DNA of 64,000 nucleotides from Haloactinomyces albus. Its GTDB lineage: Bacteria; Actinomycetota; Actinomycetes; Mycobacteriales; Pseudonocardiaceae. The stretch is from positions 434,001 to 498,000 of the forward strand of contig NZ_JAVDXW010000001.1 in assembly GCF_031458135.1 (NCBI RefSeq), given 5' to 3'. This document shows, in pieces, positions 17,585 through 26,944 of this stretch (position 1 is the first letter of the stretch; each line of letters starts with the position of its first letter). A program made the position numbers and the translations under genes. A model generated the notes under the pieces. The model was given only the letters and a program-made list of their open reading frames with translations. It made no database searches and was not told where the DNA came from.

Positions 17585-19132
17585 TCAGGACTTGCTCGCG
17601 GTTGCCGTGTAGCGCGCCTTGAGCTTGCCCTTGACCAGTTTCCCCGTCGGAGTACGCGGCAACTCCTCGACGAAGTCGACACTGCGCGGCGCCTTGTAGT
17701 GCGCGATCCGCTCCCGCACGGATTCGAGCAGCCTTCGTTCCAATTCCGGGCCGGGCTGCTCACCGGGCGCGGGCTGCACGACGGCCTTGACCGACTCTCC
17801 CATCTCCGCATCCGGAACACCGATCACGGCGACATCCACAATGGAGGGATGCAGGGCGAGTGCGTCCTCGACCTCCTGGGGGTAGATGTTCACTCCGCCG
17901 GAAATGATCATGAAGGCCTTGCGGTCGGTGAGGAAGAGGTCACCGTCGTCATCGAGGTAACCGACGTCGCCCACGGTGGCACAGTGCGGGCGCTGGGGAT
18001 GCATCGCGGTTTTCGTCTTCTCCGGGGCACCCAGGTACTCGAATTCCAAATCCGCACGTTCGAAGTAGACCGTGCCGACCTGTCCGGCAGGCAACTCGCG
18101 GCCTTCGTCGTCGCAGATCCGCAGTGTCCCCAAGGCGGCCCGTCCCACCGAACCCGGCTTGTCCAGCCACTGCCGGGAATCGATGAACGTCATGCCGAGG
18201 TTCTCGGTCGAGGCGTAGTACTCGTACAGAATCGGACCCCACCAGTCGATCATCGCGCGCTTGACGTCCACGGGACACGGGGCAGCGGCATGCACGGCGA
18301 CACGGTGACCGGACAGGTCGTAGCGAGCACGCACCTGCTCCGGCAGCTTGAGCATCCGGACGAACATCGTGGGCACCCACTGGCTGTGCGTGACCCGGTA
18401 GCGCTCGATGGCTCGCAGCGCGCCTTCGGGGTCGAAGCGCTCCATCATCACGACCGTGCCACCCAGCGCGTGGGTCGACGCACCGTACCGTAACGGTGCG
18501 GCATGATAGACCGGTGCAGGAGACAGATACACGGTCTCCGGCCCGAAACCGTACATCGCCTCGAGTACCTGAACGAGCCGATCACCGGGTTCGTCGACCT
18601 GGCGATCCGGAAGCGCGGGCTTGATCCCCTTGGGACGTCCCGTGGTGCCCGAGGAGTACAGCAAATCGCTGCCCCGCGGTTGGTCCACGGATGACTCGGC
18701 CGAGGCATCCGCCAAGGCCGACTCGTAGACCTCGTAGCCCTCGACCGGCCCGCCATACGCCAGCCGCGTGCGCACTCCGGGGATCTCGGTACGCAACTCC
18801 TGCGCCATACCGGACAGAGCCGCCGAGACCACCAGAACCGCGGCGCCGGAATCGTTGACGATGTAGGCGATCTCGGCAGGAGTGAGGTGATTGTTCACCG
18901 CAGTGAGGTACATGCCCGAGCGCACTGCCGCCCAGTACACCTCGTAGGCGTGAATCGAGTTGTCGGTCAGCAGCGCGACCACGTCACCGCTGCCCAGACC
19001 GGCCTCGCGCAGCACGTTGGCCAGTCGGACGGAGCGGTCCTCGAGTTCACCATAGGTCAGGCGCGCTCCGGACTCCGCCATGATCACAGCGTCGCGGTGG
19101 GGGTCGATCGCAGCGTGGGCACCTGGATACAT
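17585..19132 (-). CDS. Acyl-CoA synthetase (AMP-dependent ligase family)
   Basis: A 515-residue adenylating enzyme that activates a carboxylic acid to its CoA thioester through an acyl-AMP. The P-loop is LLYSSGTTGRPKG near residue 153. Further motifs are YEYYASTE (A5), VGDVGYLDDDGDLFLTDRKAFMIISGGVNIYPQEVE (A7-A8 and hinge) and PRTPTGKLVKGKL with the A10 lysine near the end. The ATG at 19132 has GAGGAGG 6 bp upstream. The TetR regulator is divergent and probably controls it. The acid is unknown, but the presence of the hydratase suggests a fatty, terpenoid or steroid side-chain acid. Confidence 0.94.
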   Translation of the reverse strand: MYPGAHAAIDPHRDAVIMAESGARLTYGELEDRSVRLANVLREAGLGSGDVVALLTDNSIHAYEVYWAAVRSGMYLTAVNNHLTPAEIAYIVNDSGAAVLVVSAALSGMAQELRTEIPGVRTRLAYGGPVEGYEVYESALADASAESSVDQPRGSDLLYSSGTTGRPKGIKPALPDRQVDEPGDRLVQVLEAMYGFGPETVYLSPAPVYHAAPLRYGASTHALGGTVVMMERFDPEGALRAIERYRVTHSQWVPTMFVRMLKLPEQVRARYDLSGHRVAVHAAAPCPVDVKRAMIDWWGPILYEYYASTENLGMTFIDSRQWLDKPGSVGRAALGTLRICDDEGRELPAGQVGTVYFERADLEFEYLGAPEKTKTAMHPQRPHCATVGDVGYLDDDGDLFLTDRKAFMIISGGVNIYPQEVEDALALHPSIVDVAVIGVPDAEMGESVKAVVQPAPGEQPGPELERRLLESVRERIAHYKAPRSVDFVEELPRTPTGKLVKGKLKARYTATASKS

Positions 19133-19247
19133 GCGGGCCTCCTCGAACCTGCTCGACGGTTTCGTAGCCTCGCACCACGCACACAAAACGGTCAACGCCG
19201 ACTGCTCACCTCGCCGCGAAAAAACACCACGCGGGTACGCTGGTCGG

Positions 19248-19877
19248 GTGGTCCGGTCCGAAACGATTTCGCCGCGCAGCCGCCGGGAGCGCACTGCCGA
19301 CAGCCGTGCTCTGATCCTCGACGCGGCTGTGGACTGCCTGATCGAACACGGCTACGCGGGTACCTCCACTGTGGTCATTCAGGCCAAGGCGGGGATTTCG
19401 CGCGGGCGCTTGCTGCACCACTTCCCGTCCCGGGACGAACTCCTGGTCGCCGCAGCACAGCACCTGGCGGGCACCCGGCTCGCGCAACTCGAGGAACGGG
19501 TGACACGGCTGCTGGCCAACGAGCCCGAAGGACGCCGGCGCGTCGACCGGTGCATCGAACTGCTCTGGGCGACGTTCCAGGAACCCCATTTCTGGGCGGC
19601 CATGGAACTGTGGAATGCCGCCCGGACGAATCCCGCGCTGAGTGCCGTGCTGCGCCCGGAAGAGCGGGAACTGCGTACCGCGATCCGTTCGGTGACCGAC
19701 CGAATCTGGGGTCCGGTGGTGACGGCACATCCGCGCTACCACGAGCTGCGCGAACTCCTGTTCACCAGCATGCGCGGAGCCGCCATGCCGTACGCCTTCG
19801 AGGACCGGCCCGCCGCCACCGACCCGCACCTGGAGCTCTGGAAAACCACGGCCCATCGACTGCTCTTCGACGAGTGA
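19248..19877 (+). CDS. TetR family transcriptional regulator
   Basis: A 209-residue repressor-type regulator. The N-terminal helix-turn-helix spans about residues 18-60 (LILDAAVDCLIEHGYAGTST, AKAGISRGRLLHHFPSRDEL). The C-terminal ligand domain includes FWAAMELWNAARTNPALSAVL. The frame is open upstream but the GTG at 19248 starts the conserved part. No strong ribosome site is seen. It is divergent from the ligase/hydratase operon over 115 bp and lies 139 bp upstream of a second acyl-CoA ligase, so it likely responds to an acyl-CoA and controls both. Confidence 0.88.
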   Translation: MVRSETISPRSRRERTADSRALILDAAVDCLIEHGYAGTSTVVIQAKAGISRGRLLHHFPSRDELLVAAAQHLAGTRLAQLEERVTRLLANEPEGRRRVDRCIELLWATFQEPHFWAAMELWNAARTNPALSAVLRPEERELRTAIRSVTDRIWGPVVTAHPRYHELRELLFTSMRGAAMPYAFEDRPAATDPHLELWKTTAHRLLFDE

Positions 19878-20016
19878 CATTCGACTGCCTCGACGAATGA
19901 CGTCCGAGCGAAATCAGCACAGCCGATCTTGACCGGACGCGCCATCGCCCTCAGTATGAGGTGAGTCACATTCACCCTTTGATGCGTTCGCGCCACCTCA
20001 CCCGTCGAGGAAGCCC

Positions 20017-21618
20017 ATGCACTCCACCGAGCACGCCATGACCGGGTCCGGGATGACCACGAGCGACCAACTCGGCCGACACGCGCGCAAGATTCCCGAA
20101 GAGGTGGCGCTGCGCTTCGAAGGCAGCAGTCGCACCTACCGGGAACTCGACGAACGGGTCACGCGGCTGGCCAACGCGCTGCGGCAGCGCGGTGTCGAAC
20201 CCGGGCTGCGCGTTGCCGTCATGGGCCTCAACAGCATGGAAGTCGTGGAAGCCTACCTCGCCTCCGCACGACTCGGAGCGATCTGCGTCCCGGTCAATTT
20301 CCGGTTCGTCGCCGACGAGGTCGCCTACGTGCTTTCCGACAGCGGCGCGACAGCCGCCGTGGTCGGCGCTCCGATGGTCGGGACCATGGCCAAAGCCCGC
20401 AGCCAGGCCCCCTCCGTGAGCACCTGCCTCGTCGTCGACGACGACCCGCACGATGCGGGGCAGGAAGCGGAGAGGTACGAGGACGTGCTGCGCAACGCTT
20501 CGGCCGAGCGCATCGAGCGCGCTGTCGACGAGCGTGCGCCCGCGTTCATCATGTACACCTCCGGCACCACCGGAAGACCCAAGGGTGCCGTGCTGACCCA
20601 TCACAACCTGCTGATGCATGCCTTCAGCTCGATGGCACACCTCGGTGCACCCGGTGACGACCGAGTATGGCTCGCGGCGGCGCCGCTGTTCCACATCGCC
20701 GGCCTGTCGGGGTTGCTTCCCACGCTGCTGGTCGGCGGCCGCACGGTGATCATGCCCTCCGGCCGGTTCGACCCGACCGAAACCGTCGACCTCCTCGAAC
20801 GCGAACGCGTCTCCTCGGTCTTCCTCGTTCCTGCGCAGTGGCAGGCGATCTGCAACGTCGCCGACATCGCCGAGCGCGACCTCTCGGCGCTGCGTCGGAT
20901 CTCCTGGGGCGCCGCCCCGGCGCCGACAGCGCTGCTGCGCACCATGATCGACACCTTTCCGCGGGCAGAGGTGATCACCTCGTTCGGGCAGACCGAGTGC
21001 AGCCCGGTGACGACCACATTGCGCGGCGAGGACGCGCTCCGCAAGATCGGGTCCATCGGCACTCCCATGCTCAACGTCGAGGTGCGGGTGGTCGATGACG
21101 ACATGAACGACGTACCCCGGGGCGAGGTCGGCGAAATCGTCTACCGCGGCCCCACGGTGATGCGGGAGTACTGGAACAAACCTCGGGAGACCGCCGAGGT
21201 CTTCCGGGGCGGCTGGTTCCACTCCGGCGACCTGGTACGCGAGGACGCCGACGGCTACCTCTACGTCGTCGACCGCAAGAAGGACATGATCATCTCGGGC
21301 GGGGAGAACATCTACTGCGCCGAGGTGGAGGATGTGCTCGCCGGACATCCCAAGGTCGGCGAGGTGGCTCTGATCGGCGTGCCGAACCACAGATGGGGAG
21401 AGACCCCGCTGGCGGTCATCGCCCCGCGGGAGTCCTCCGACCCTCCCACCGCAGCCGACATCGATGTCTGGTGCAGGCAGCACCTGGCCGGCTACAAGCG
21501 CCCGCGCGAGGTGGCGATCGTCTCCGAACTACCGCGCAATCCCAGCGGGAAGGTCCTCAAGACCGAGCTTCGCTCCCAACAGTCGGCCGGAAAGCTGGTG
21601 GCCGAGCAGACGAGCTGA
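20017..21618 (+). CDS. Long-chain fatty acid-CoA ligase family protein
   Basis: A 533-residue AMP-forming acyl-CoA ligase. Motifs are FIMYTSGTTGRPKGAVLTHHN near residue 188, TSFGQTE (A5), the GWFHSGDLVREDADGYLYVV stretch (A7), DRKKDMIISGGENIYCAEVE (A8) and PRNPSGKVLKTEL (A10 lysine). GAGGA lies upstream of the ATG; an in-frame ATG 8 codons later is also possible. It is more canonical than the other ligase in this window and follows the TetR gene. It converges on the hotdog thioesterase gene with a 13-bp gap. Confidence 0.94.
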   Translation: MHSTEHAMTGSGMTTSDQLGRHARKIPEEVALRFEGSSRTYRELDERVTRLANALRQRGVEPGLRVAVMGLNSMEVVEAYLASARLGAICVPVNFRFVADEVAYVLSDSGATAAVVGAPMVGTMAKARSQAPSVSTCLVVDDDPHDAGQEAERYEDVLRNASAERIERAVDERAPAFIMYTSGTTGRPKGAVLTHHNLLMHAFSSMAHLGAPGDDRVWLAAAPLFHIAGLSGLLPTLLVGGRTVIMPSGRFDPTETVDLLERERVSSVFLVPAQWQAICNVADIAERDLSALRRISWGAAPAPTALLRTMIDTFPRAEVITSFGQTECSPVTTTLRGEDALRKIGSIGTPMLNVEVRVVDDDMNDVPRGEVGEIVYRGPTVMREYWNKPRETAEVFRGGWFHSGDLVREDADGYLYVVDRKKDMIISGGENIYCAEVEDVLAGHPKVGEVALIGVPNHRWGETPLAVIAPRESSDPPTAADIDVWCRQHLAGYKRPREVAIVSELPRNPSGKVLKTELRSQQSAGKLVAEQTS

Positions 21619-21631
21619 GAGAAAGGCCGCG

Positions 21632-22309
21632 TCAGTCGCGCGCCATGCCCCGTGCTTCGGTCCACTGCGACGACTCTCCGAACAGGCGCCGGAGCTGTTC
21701 GTCACTGGGCACCAAGAACGTTCCTTCGGCTTCGACCAGCACGGTCTTCGGGTCCTCGGCGGTGGCGATGGTGGCCACCGGGCTGGACCGCCGGGCACTG
21801 GTCTCGGTCTGCTGGTGCCATCCGGCGATGCGCAACGGTGTCCGCAACGGCACCGGTCGCCGGTACCGCACCGACAGGTCCACCGTCATGCCCGGGCGGC
21901 CGCGAGTGCTGTGCGCATAGCCCAGGATCTGGTCGAGCAGCAGCGCACTGACGCCTCCGTGGGCATAACTGTGCGGGCCTTCGTGGATCAGCCCGAGTGT
22001 GCAGGTCCCGATCGCGACACCGTCGACGAGCTCGACACTCATCGGCGCGGCGAACGGGTTACCGGGCCCCATGGCCGGGTTGTACATCCGCCGACCCTCG
22101 CGCAAGCTGTCGATCGACGGGACCTGCTGTCGCGATCGGCTTGCCTTCTCCAGCGGTGGGATCAGTTCGCGGGCCTGCCGAGCAACCTCCAGCAGGGTCT
22201 CCGCGTCGACTTCGGTGGATACCGCGGCCTCATTCAGCTCGCGCAACACCGACCCCAGCTCGCGGGCGGCTTGCCGCCGTTCGTGGACGTCGGCCACGCT
22301 GTCACTCAC
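21632..22309 (-). CDS. Hotdog-fold (PaaI-type) thioesterase
   Basis: A 225-residue protein with a hotdog domain in its C-terminal two thirds. The signature HGGVSALLLDQILGYA near residue 118 carries the HGG active-site loop of PaaI-like acyl-CoA thioesterases, followed by TVDLSVRYRRPVPLRTPL. The N-terminal 60 residues are helical. The GTG start at 22309 has GGAGGAG 9 bp upstream. It probably hydrolyses a CoA thioester made in this acyl-CoA region. Confidence 0.88.
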   Translation of the reverse strand: MSDSVADVHERRQAARELGSVLRELNEAAVSTEVDAETLLEVARQARELIPPLEKASRSRQQVPSIDSLREGRRMYNPAMGPGNPFAAPMSVELVDGVAIGTCTLGLIHEGPHSYAHGGVSALLLDQILGYAHSTRGRPGMTVDLSVRYRRPVPLRTPLRIAGWHQQTETSARRSSPVATIATAEDPKTVLVEAEGTFLVPSDEQLRRLFGESSQWTEARGMARD

Positions 22310-22443
22310 GCGATGTTCTCCTCCACAGCTCGCCCGGCGGCCCGGATCCGCGACGCCTCAGTCTCACCTGCGTGCCCATAACAGTCAAGATGGACTGTCA
22401 TATCGCAGTCGGTGTGCCGGGGCTTCCGGGACGGCCACATCTC

Positions 22444-22489
22444 CGCCGCTGCCTGCCTCGGACCACCGGCCCCGGGGCAGGCAGCGGCG
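22444..22489 (-). terminator. Hairpin just downstream of the SDR gene
   Basis: A 14-bp perfect inverted repeat (arm CGCCGCTGCCTGCC at 22444-22457, partner 22476-22489) with an 18-nt CG-rich loop lies 7 bp past the stop of the leftward dehydrogenase gene. No T run follows, as is usual in high-GC terminators. Confidence 0.65.
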
Positions 22490-22496
22490 AACCCCC

Positions 22497-23258
22497 TTAC
22501 CGGGGGGCCATGCGGATGGCGCCATCGAGGCGGATGGTTTCGCCGTTGAGCATGGGGTTTTCGATGATGTGGGCGGCGAGATTGCCGTATTCGCCGGGAT
22601 CGCCCAGGCGCTGTGGGTGGGGGACCTGCTCGCCCAGGGACCGGGTGGCCTCGTCGCCGAGGCCGGCGAACAGCGGGGTGTGGAACAGTCCCGGGGCGAT
22701 GGTGTTGACCCGGATGTGGCGCTCGGCCAGATCCCGGGCGATGGGCAGGGTCATGCCCACGATGCCGCCCTTGGACGCCGAGTAGGCGGCCTGGCCGATC
22801 TGCCCCTCGTAGGCGGCCACCGAGGCGGTGTTGATGATCACGCCGCGTTCCTCGCCGATCGGGTCCGTGGCGCTGATGCGCTCGGCGGCCAGCCGGATCA
22901 CGTTGAACGTGCCGACCAGGTTGATCTGCACGACCTTGGTGAACTCCGCCAGCGGGAAAGCACCCTTCTTGCCGACGGTTTTGATGGCGTTGCCGATGCC
23001 GGCACAGTTGACCGCCACCCGCGGCGTGCCCAACTGCTCGGCGGCATCCAGCGCGGCAGCCACCTGGTCCTCATCGGTGACATCGGCACCGACGAACACC
23101 GCCTGCTCGCCCAGGCTCTCGGCCACGGACTTGCCCTCCGAGGACGGCAGATCCACCAGCACCACCCGGCCACCATCGGCCAGCAACCGCTTCGCCGTGG
23201 CCAACCCCAGCCCCGAGGCACCTCCGGTCACCACCGCAACACTGCCCTCAACCTGCAT
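22497..23258 (-). CDS. 3-hydroxyacyl-CoA dehydrogenase, SDR family (HSD10-like)
   Basis: A 253-residue classical short-chain dehydrogenase that would oxidise 3-hydroxyacyl-CoA with NAD. It has the cofactor motif [15 protein letters not shown] at residues 11-25, NCAGIG, the catalytic serine in [12 protein letters not shown], and YSASKGG (YxxxK). The stretch [13 protein letters not shown] and the C-terminal [12 protein letters not shown]-like ending are characteristic of type-II 3-hydroxyacyl-CoA dehydrogenases. The gene reads with the thioesterase, separated by a hairpin. It supplies the third step of beta-oxidation next to the ligases and hydratase. Confidence 0.92.
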   Translation of the reverse strand: MQVEGSVAVVTGGASGLGLATAKRLLADGGRVVLVDLPSSEGKSVAESLGEQAVFVGADVTDEDQVAAALDAAEQLGTPRVAVNCAGIGNAIKTVGKKGAFPLAEFTKVVQINLVGTFNVIRLAAERISATDPIGEERGVIINTASVAAYEGQIGQAAYSASKGGIVGMTLPIARDLAERHIRVNTIAPGLFHTPLFAGLGDEATRSLGEQVPHPQRLGDPGEYGNLAAHIIENPMLNGETIRLDGAIRMAPR

Positions 23259-23299
23259 GCGTCATCCTTCCCACGTATCGGTCGGAGTCGTTGTCCGAC

Positions 23300-23321
23300 A
23301 CGGGCATGGGTCCATGCCCGT
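23300..23321. promoter_or_regulatory. Palindromic candidate operator
   Basis: In the 292-bp spacer between the divergent dehydrogenase and CocE genes lies a 22-bp perfect dyad: arms ACGGGCATGG and CCATGCCCGT with a GT spacer. It is 42 bp upstream of the dehydrogenase start and 230 bp upstream of the CocE start. It could be a regulator binding site. The rest of the spacer shows no gene. Confidence 0.45.
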
Positions 23322-23550
23322 TCCCGTACATGTCTACAGTTCTCGGCTCGTCGACTCCACACCGCACGATCGTGAAGATTCCTCGCCCCACCCGAGCAGC
23401 TTCCCCGATCGGTGCCTTGCGCAGGCGTTCGAAGCGGAATCGCGCCGGGGAGGTGTACCGCAGCTCGCAGGCGGGTATCTCGCGTCATGTGCGCCGGCGA
23501 GACATCGGCGCGATGGCCCTGCAGCCGGAGCCGACCAGAGGAGCAGGCGA

Positions 23551-25575
23551 ATGCGGACCGTCACGTCCTTTCCGCACCCGGTCAAGGAGGAGGAGCACCG
23601 CTGGATACCGCTGCCGGACGGAACTCGCCTGGCCGCACGCATCTGGCGACCGGTGTCCTCGGACGACGATCCGGTACCGGCCATTCTGGAATTCATCCCC
23701 TACCGCAAACGTGATCTCACCGCACGCCGCGATTCCATCCACCACCCCTACATGGCCGGATACGGCTACGCATGCCTCCGCGTGGACCTGCGCGGCACCG
23801 GTGATTCGGAAGGCGTGCTCACCGACGAATATCGGGAGCAGGAATTCGTCGACGCCGAAAACGTCCTGGCCTGGATCGCCGATCAGCCCTGGTGCAGCGG
23901 GCGCACGGGCATGATGGGCATCTCCTGGGGTGGCTTCAACGCACTGCAGGTTGCCGCACGACGCCCTCCCGGACTCGGAGCGATTGTCACGGCATCCTCC
24001 AGCGACGATCGCTACGCCGACGACGTCCACTACATGGGCGGTTGCCTGCTCAGCGACAACCTGTCCTGGGCCTCCACGATGTTCGCGTACAACTCCTCCC
24101 CACCGGATCCCGCACTGGTCGGCGAGCGGTGGCGGGAGATGTGGCACCAGCGTCTGGAACAAAGCGGCCTGTGGATCGAGGAGTGGTTGCGGCACCAGCG
24201 GCGGGATGCCTACTGGGAACACGGCTCGGTCTGCGAGAACTTCTCCGACATCGAATGCGCCGTCATGGCGGTCAGCGGCTGGGCGGACGGATACTCGAAC
24301 TCGGTGTTCCGCCTCATGGCGAATCTCCATTCCCCCCGCAAGGGCCTCATCGGCCCCTGGTCGCACAAGTACCCGCACCTCGGCCAGCCCGGCCCGGCCA
24401 TCGGTTTCCTGCAGGAGCTCGTGCGCTGGTGGGACCACTGGCTCAAGGACATCGACAACGACGTCATGGAAGGGCCGATGCTCTACACCTGGATGCAGGA
24501 GAGCATGCCGCCCTCCACCGCCTACCACGAGCGGCCCGGCCGGTGGGTCGGAGAGCCGGAATGGCCCTCACCGCACGTTCAACGCATCGACTACCCGCTG
24601 GCACCCAACCGCATTCAGCGCCCCGGCGAGGAGCTGGAGAGCCGGGAACTGCGTCTCGAGTCCCCGCTGTCGGTCGGCCAGTTCGCGGGCAAGTGGTGCT
24701 CGTACAACGCACCGCCGGACCTGCCCTACGACCAGCGCGAGGAGGACGGAGGGTCGCTGGTCTTCGACAGCGACATCCTCACCGAACGGTGCGAGATCCT
24801 CGGTGGCCCCGTGCTGAACCTGGAATTCGCGGCGAGCCGGCCGGTGGCGATGGTCGCGGTACGCCTGTCCGACGTCGACCCCGATGGCCGGGCCACACGC
24901 GTCACCTACGGCCTGCTGAACCTGACCCACCTCCACGGCCACGACACCCCCGAAGAACTCATCCCCGACAAGCGCTACCACGTGCACGTGCAGCTCAACG
25001 GAGCGGCGCAGGCATTCCCGCCCGGCCATCGCATCCGGGTGTCACTGTCCACATCATACTGGCCGTTGGCGTGGCCGCCGCCGGAGCCGACACAGCTGAC
25101 CGTGTTCACCGGGGCGAGCTCGCTGCAGCTACCGATCCGCCCGGTCGGGGAAGCCGACGAGCTGCCCACTCCGGCCTTCGGCGAAGCCGAGGGAGCGGAG
25201 CCACTGCACACCAGCCAGATACGTCCGGGGGAGCAGCGCTGGACCGTCTCGCGGGATCTCGTCGAATACGAGTCGGCGCTGGAGGTCGTCAAGGACCTCG
25301 GGGTGGTGCACTTCCCCGACATCGATCTCGAGGTCACCCGGCGCGCCTACGAGCGGTATCGCTGGGTCGGCGACGACTTCCAGTCCGTGCGCGGCGAGAT
25401 CGAGTGGGAGATGGGGTTCGCCCGCGACGGCTGGCGGACCCAGACGATCACACGCACGGTGCTGGACTCGACCACGACCGAATTCCGTCTGCACGCCCAA
25501 CTCGACGCCTACGAGAACGGGCAACGAGTCTCCTCGCAGAACTGGCTTCGGGAGATCCCACGCGACCACGTCTGA
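23551..25575 (+). CDS. CocE/NonD family alpha/beta hydrolase
   Basis: A 674-residue serine hydrolase of the CocE/Xaa-Pro dipeptidyl-peptidase-like family, which cleaves acyl esters or N-acyl/prolyl amides. The nucleophile elbow MMGISWGG places Ser125. GTGDSEG near residue 83 is the family's conserved loop. A jelly-roll C-terminal domain begins near residue 390 (LGGPVLNLEFAASRPVAMVAVRLSDVDPDG). No signal peptide is seen. I chose ATG 23551 because AGAGGAG lies 6 bp upstream and the long upstream frame is unsupported. It is followed by the ATP-grasp gene after 34 bp. Confidence 0.9.
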   Translation: MRTVTSFPHPVKEEEHRWIPLPDGTRLAARIWRPVSSDDDPVPAILEFIPYRKRDLTARRDSIHHPYMAGYGYACLRVDLRGTGDSEGVLTDEYREQEFVDAENVLAWIADQPWCSGRTGMMGISWGGFNALQVAARRPPGLGAIVTASSSDDRYADDVHYMGGCLLSDNLSWASTMFAYNSSPPDPALVGERWREMWHQRLEQSGLWIEEWLRHQRRDAYWEHGSVCENFSDIECAVMAVSGWADGYSNSVFRLMANLHSPRKGLIGPWSHKYPHLGQPGPAIGFLQELVRWWDHWLKDIDNDVMEGPMLYTWMQESMPPSTAYHERPGRWVGEPEWPSPHVQRIDYPLAPNRIQRPGEELESRELRLESPLSVGQFAGKWCSYNAPPDLPYDQREEDGGSLVFDSDILTERCEILGGPVLNLEFAASRPVAMVAVRLSDVDPDGRATRVTYGLLNLTHLHGHDTPEELIPDKRYHVHVQLNGAAQAFPPGHRIRVSLSTSYWPLAWPPPEPTQLTVFTGASSLQLPIRPVGEADELPTPAFGEAEGAEPLHTSQIRPGEQRWTVSRDLVEYESALEVVKDLGVVHFPDIDLEVTRRAYERYRWVGDDFQSVRGEIEWEMGFARDGWRTQTITRTVLDSTTTEFRLHAQLDAYENGQRVSSQNWLREIPRDHV

Positions 25576-25609
25576 CCGGCATGTCCGACAAGGTGGAGGA
25601 ACAACCACG

Positions 25610-26890
25610 ATGCCCAAGAACATCTTCGTCCTGGGGCTCGATGACGAGAATCGACGCACGTTCGAAGACCTGCCCGACGCCGAGCAGCTCCGCTTCCACC
25701 CGCTGCTCAGCGTCGACGAGTTGCTCCGCGGCGAGATCCGGCTCGCCGAGCTGCTCGACCAGGCCGAAGAGCAGCTGGACTCCTTCGACGGCACCGTGGA
25801 TGCCATCGTCGGCTACTGGGACTTTCCGGTCAGCTCGATGGTGCCCATTCTGTGCCGTCACCGAGGGCTCCCGAGCGCGAGTCTGGAGGCCGTACTGAAA
25901 TGCGAGCACAAATACTGGAGCCGGCTGGAGCAACGGAAATCGATCGAGGAGCATCCGAGGTTCGCGCTGGTGCATCTCGACGACGAGGCGGCACCGGATA
26001 ATCTCCGCTACCCGATGTGGATCAAGCCGGTCAAGGCGTTCTCCTCGGAACTGGCATTTCTGGTCGAGGACGAACAGCAGTTCCGGAACGCGCTCGGGGA
26101 GATCCGCGCGGGGATCGGTCGTGTGGGCTCGCCGTTCGACTTCGCACTCTCGCACATCGAGCTGCCACCGGAGATCGCCGAGGTCGGCGGCCAGGCGTGT
26201 TTGGCCGAGGAATCCGTGTCCGGGCACCAGGTGACCGTCGAAGGGTACCACGACGGCGAGACCATCCACGTCTACGGAGTGATCGACTCCTACAACTACG
26301 AAGAAAGCCCCTCCTTCCAGCGCTACCAATACCCGTCGAAACTGCCGGAATCCGTCATCGAGCGTCTCATCGGCGTGTCGAAACGCATCATCGGCCACAT
26401 CGGGCTGCACTCGGTGTTCAACATCGAGTACTTCTGGAATGACGATGACGACACCATCCACCTCCTCGAGATCAATCCACGGCATTCCCAGTCACATGCG
26501 ATGCTGTTCGAGCAGGTCGACGGCGTACCGAATCACCACTGCATGGTGGAGCTCGCGCTGGGACACACACCGCACATGCCCCATCGACAAGGGCCTTACG
26601 CGGTCGGCGCCAAATGGTTCCACCGGCGCTTCTCCCGGGACGCGACAGTGCGCCGCAGCCCCACTTCCGAGGAAGTGGCGGCCATCGAACGCGATATCCC
26701 CGGCGTGCACGTGGAGATCGCGGTGAACCGCGGGGATCGGCTGTCCGATCTGTCCGGGCAGGACAGCTACAGCTACAATCTCGCGGTCATCCACGTCGGC
26801 GCGCACACCGAGGAGGAGCTGACGGACAAGTACGAACGCTGCGTCCAAGCACTGGCATTCGAGTTCGACGACCACGGGGTCGACGAGTAA
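25610..26890 (+). CDS. ATP-grasp domain ligase
   Basis: A 426-residue protein with an ATP-grasp fold, the family that joins a carboxylate (as acyl phosphate) to an amine or thiol. An N-terminal preATP-like domain (FVLGLDDENRRTFEDLP) precedes the lysine-bearing PMWIKPVKAFSSELAFLV near residue 140. LAEESVSGHQVTVEGYH and the magnesium-binding LLEINPRHSQSHAMLF near residue 287 follow. AGGTGGAGGAACAACC lies upstream. It is cotranscribed with the CocE hydrolase. The pair may make and trim an amide or peptide-like product, or recycle one. The substrates cannot be read from the sequence. Confidence 0.85.
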   Translation: MPKNIFVLGLDDENRRTFEDLPDAEQLRFHPLLSVDELLRGEIRLAELLDQAEEQLDSFDGTVDAIVGYWDFPVSSMVPILCRHRGLPSASLEAVLKCEHKYWSRLEQRKSIEEHPRFALVHLDDEAAPDNLRYPMWIKPVKAFSSELAFLVEDEQQFRNALGEIRAGIGRVGSPFDFALSHIELPPEIAEVGGQACLAEESVSGHQVTVEGYHDGETIHVYGVIDSYNYEESPSFQRYQYPSKLPESVIERLIGVSKRIIGHIGLHSVFNIEYFWNDDDDTIHLLEINPRHSQSHAMLFEQVDGVPNHHCMVELALGHTPHMPHRQGPYAVGAKWFHRRFSRDATVRRSPTSEEVAAIERDIPGVHVEIAVNRGDRLSDLSGQDSYSYNLAVIHVGAHTEEELTDKYERCVQALAFEFDDHGVDE

Positions 26891-26944
26891 AGGTGCTTGC
26901 GGACTGCTGCGCGACTGCTTCCCGGTCGACGACCCGGCCGCACA

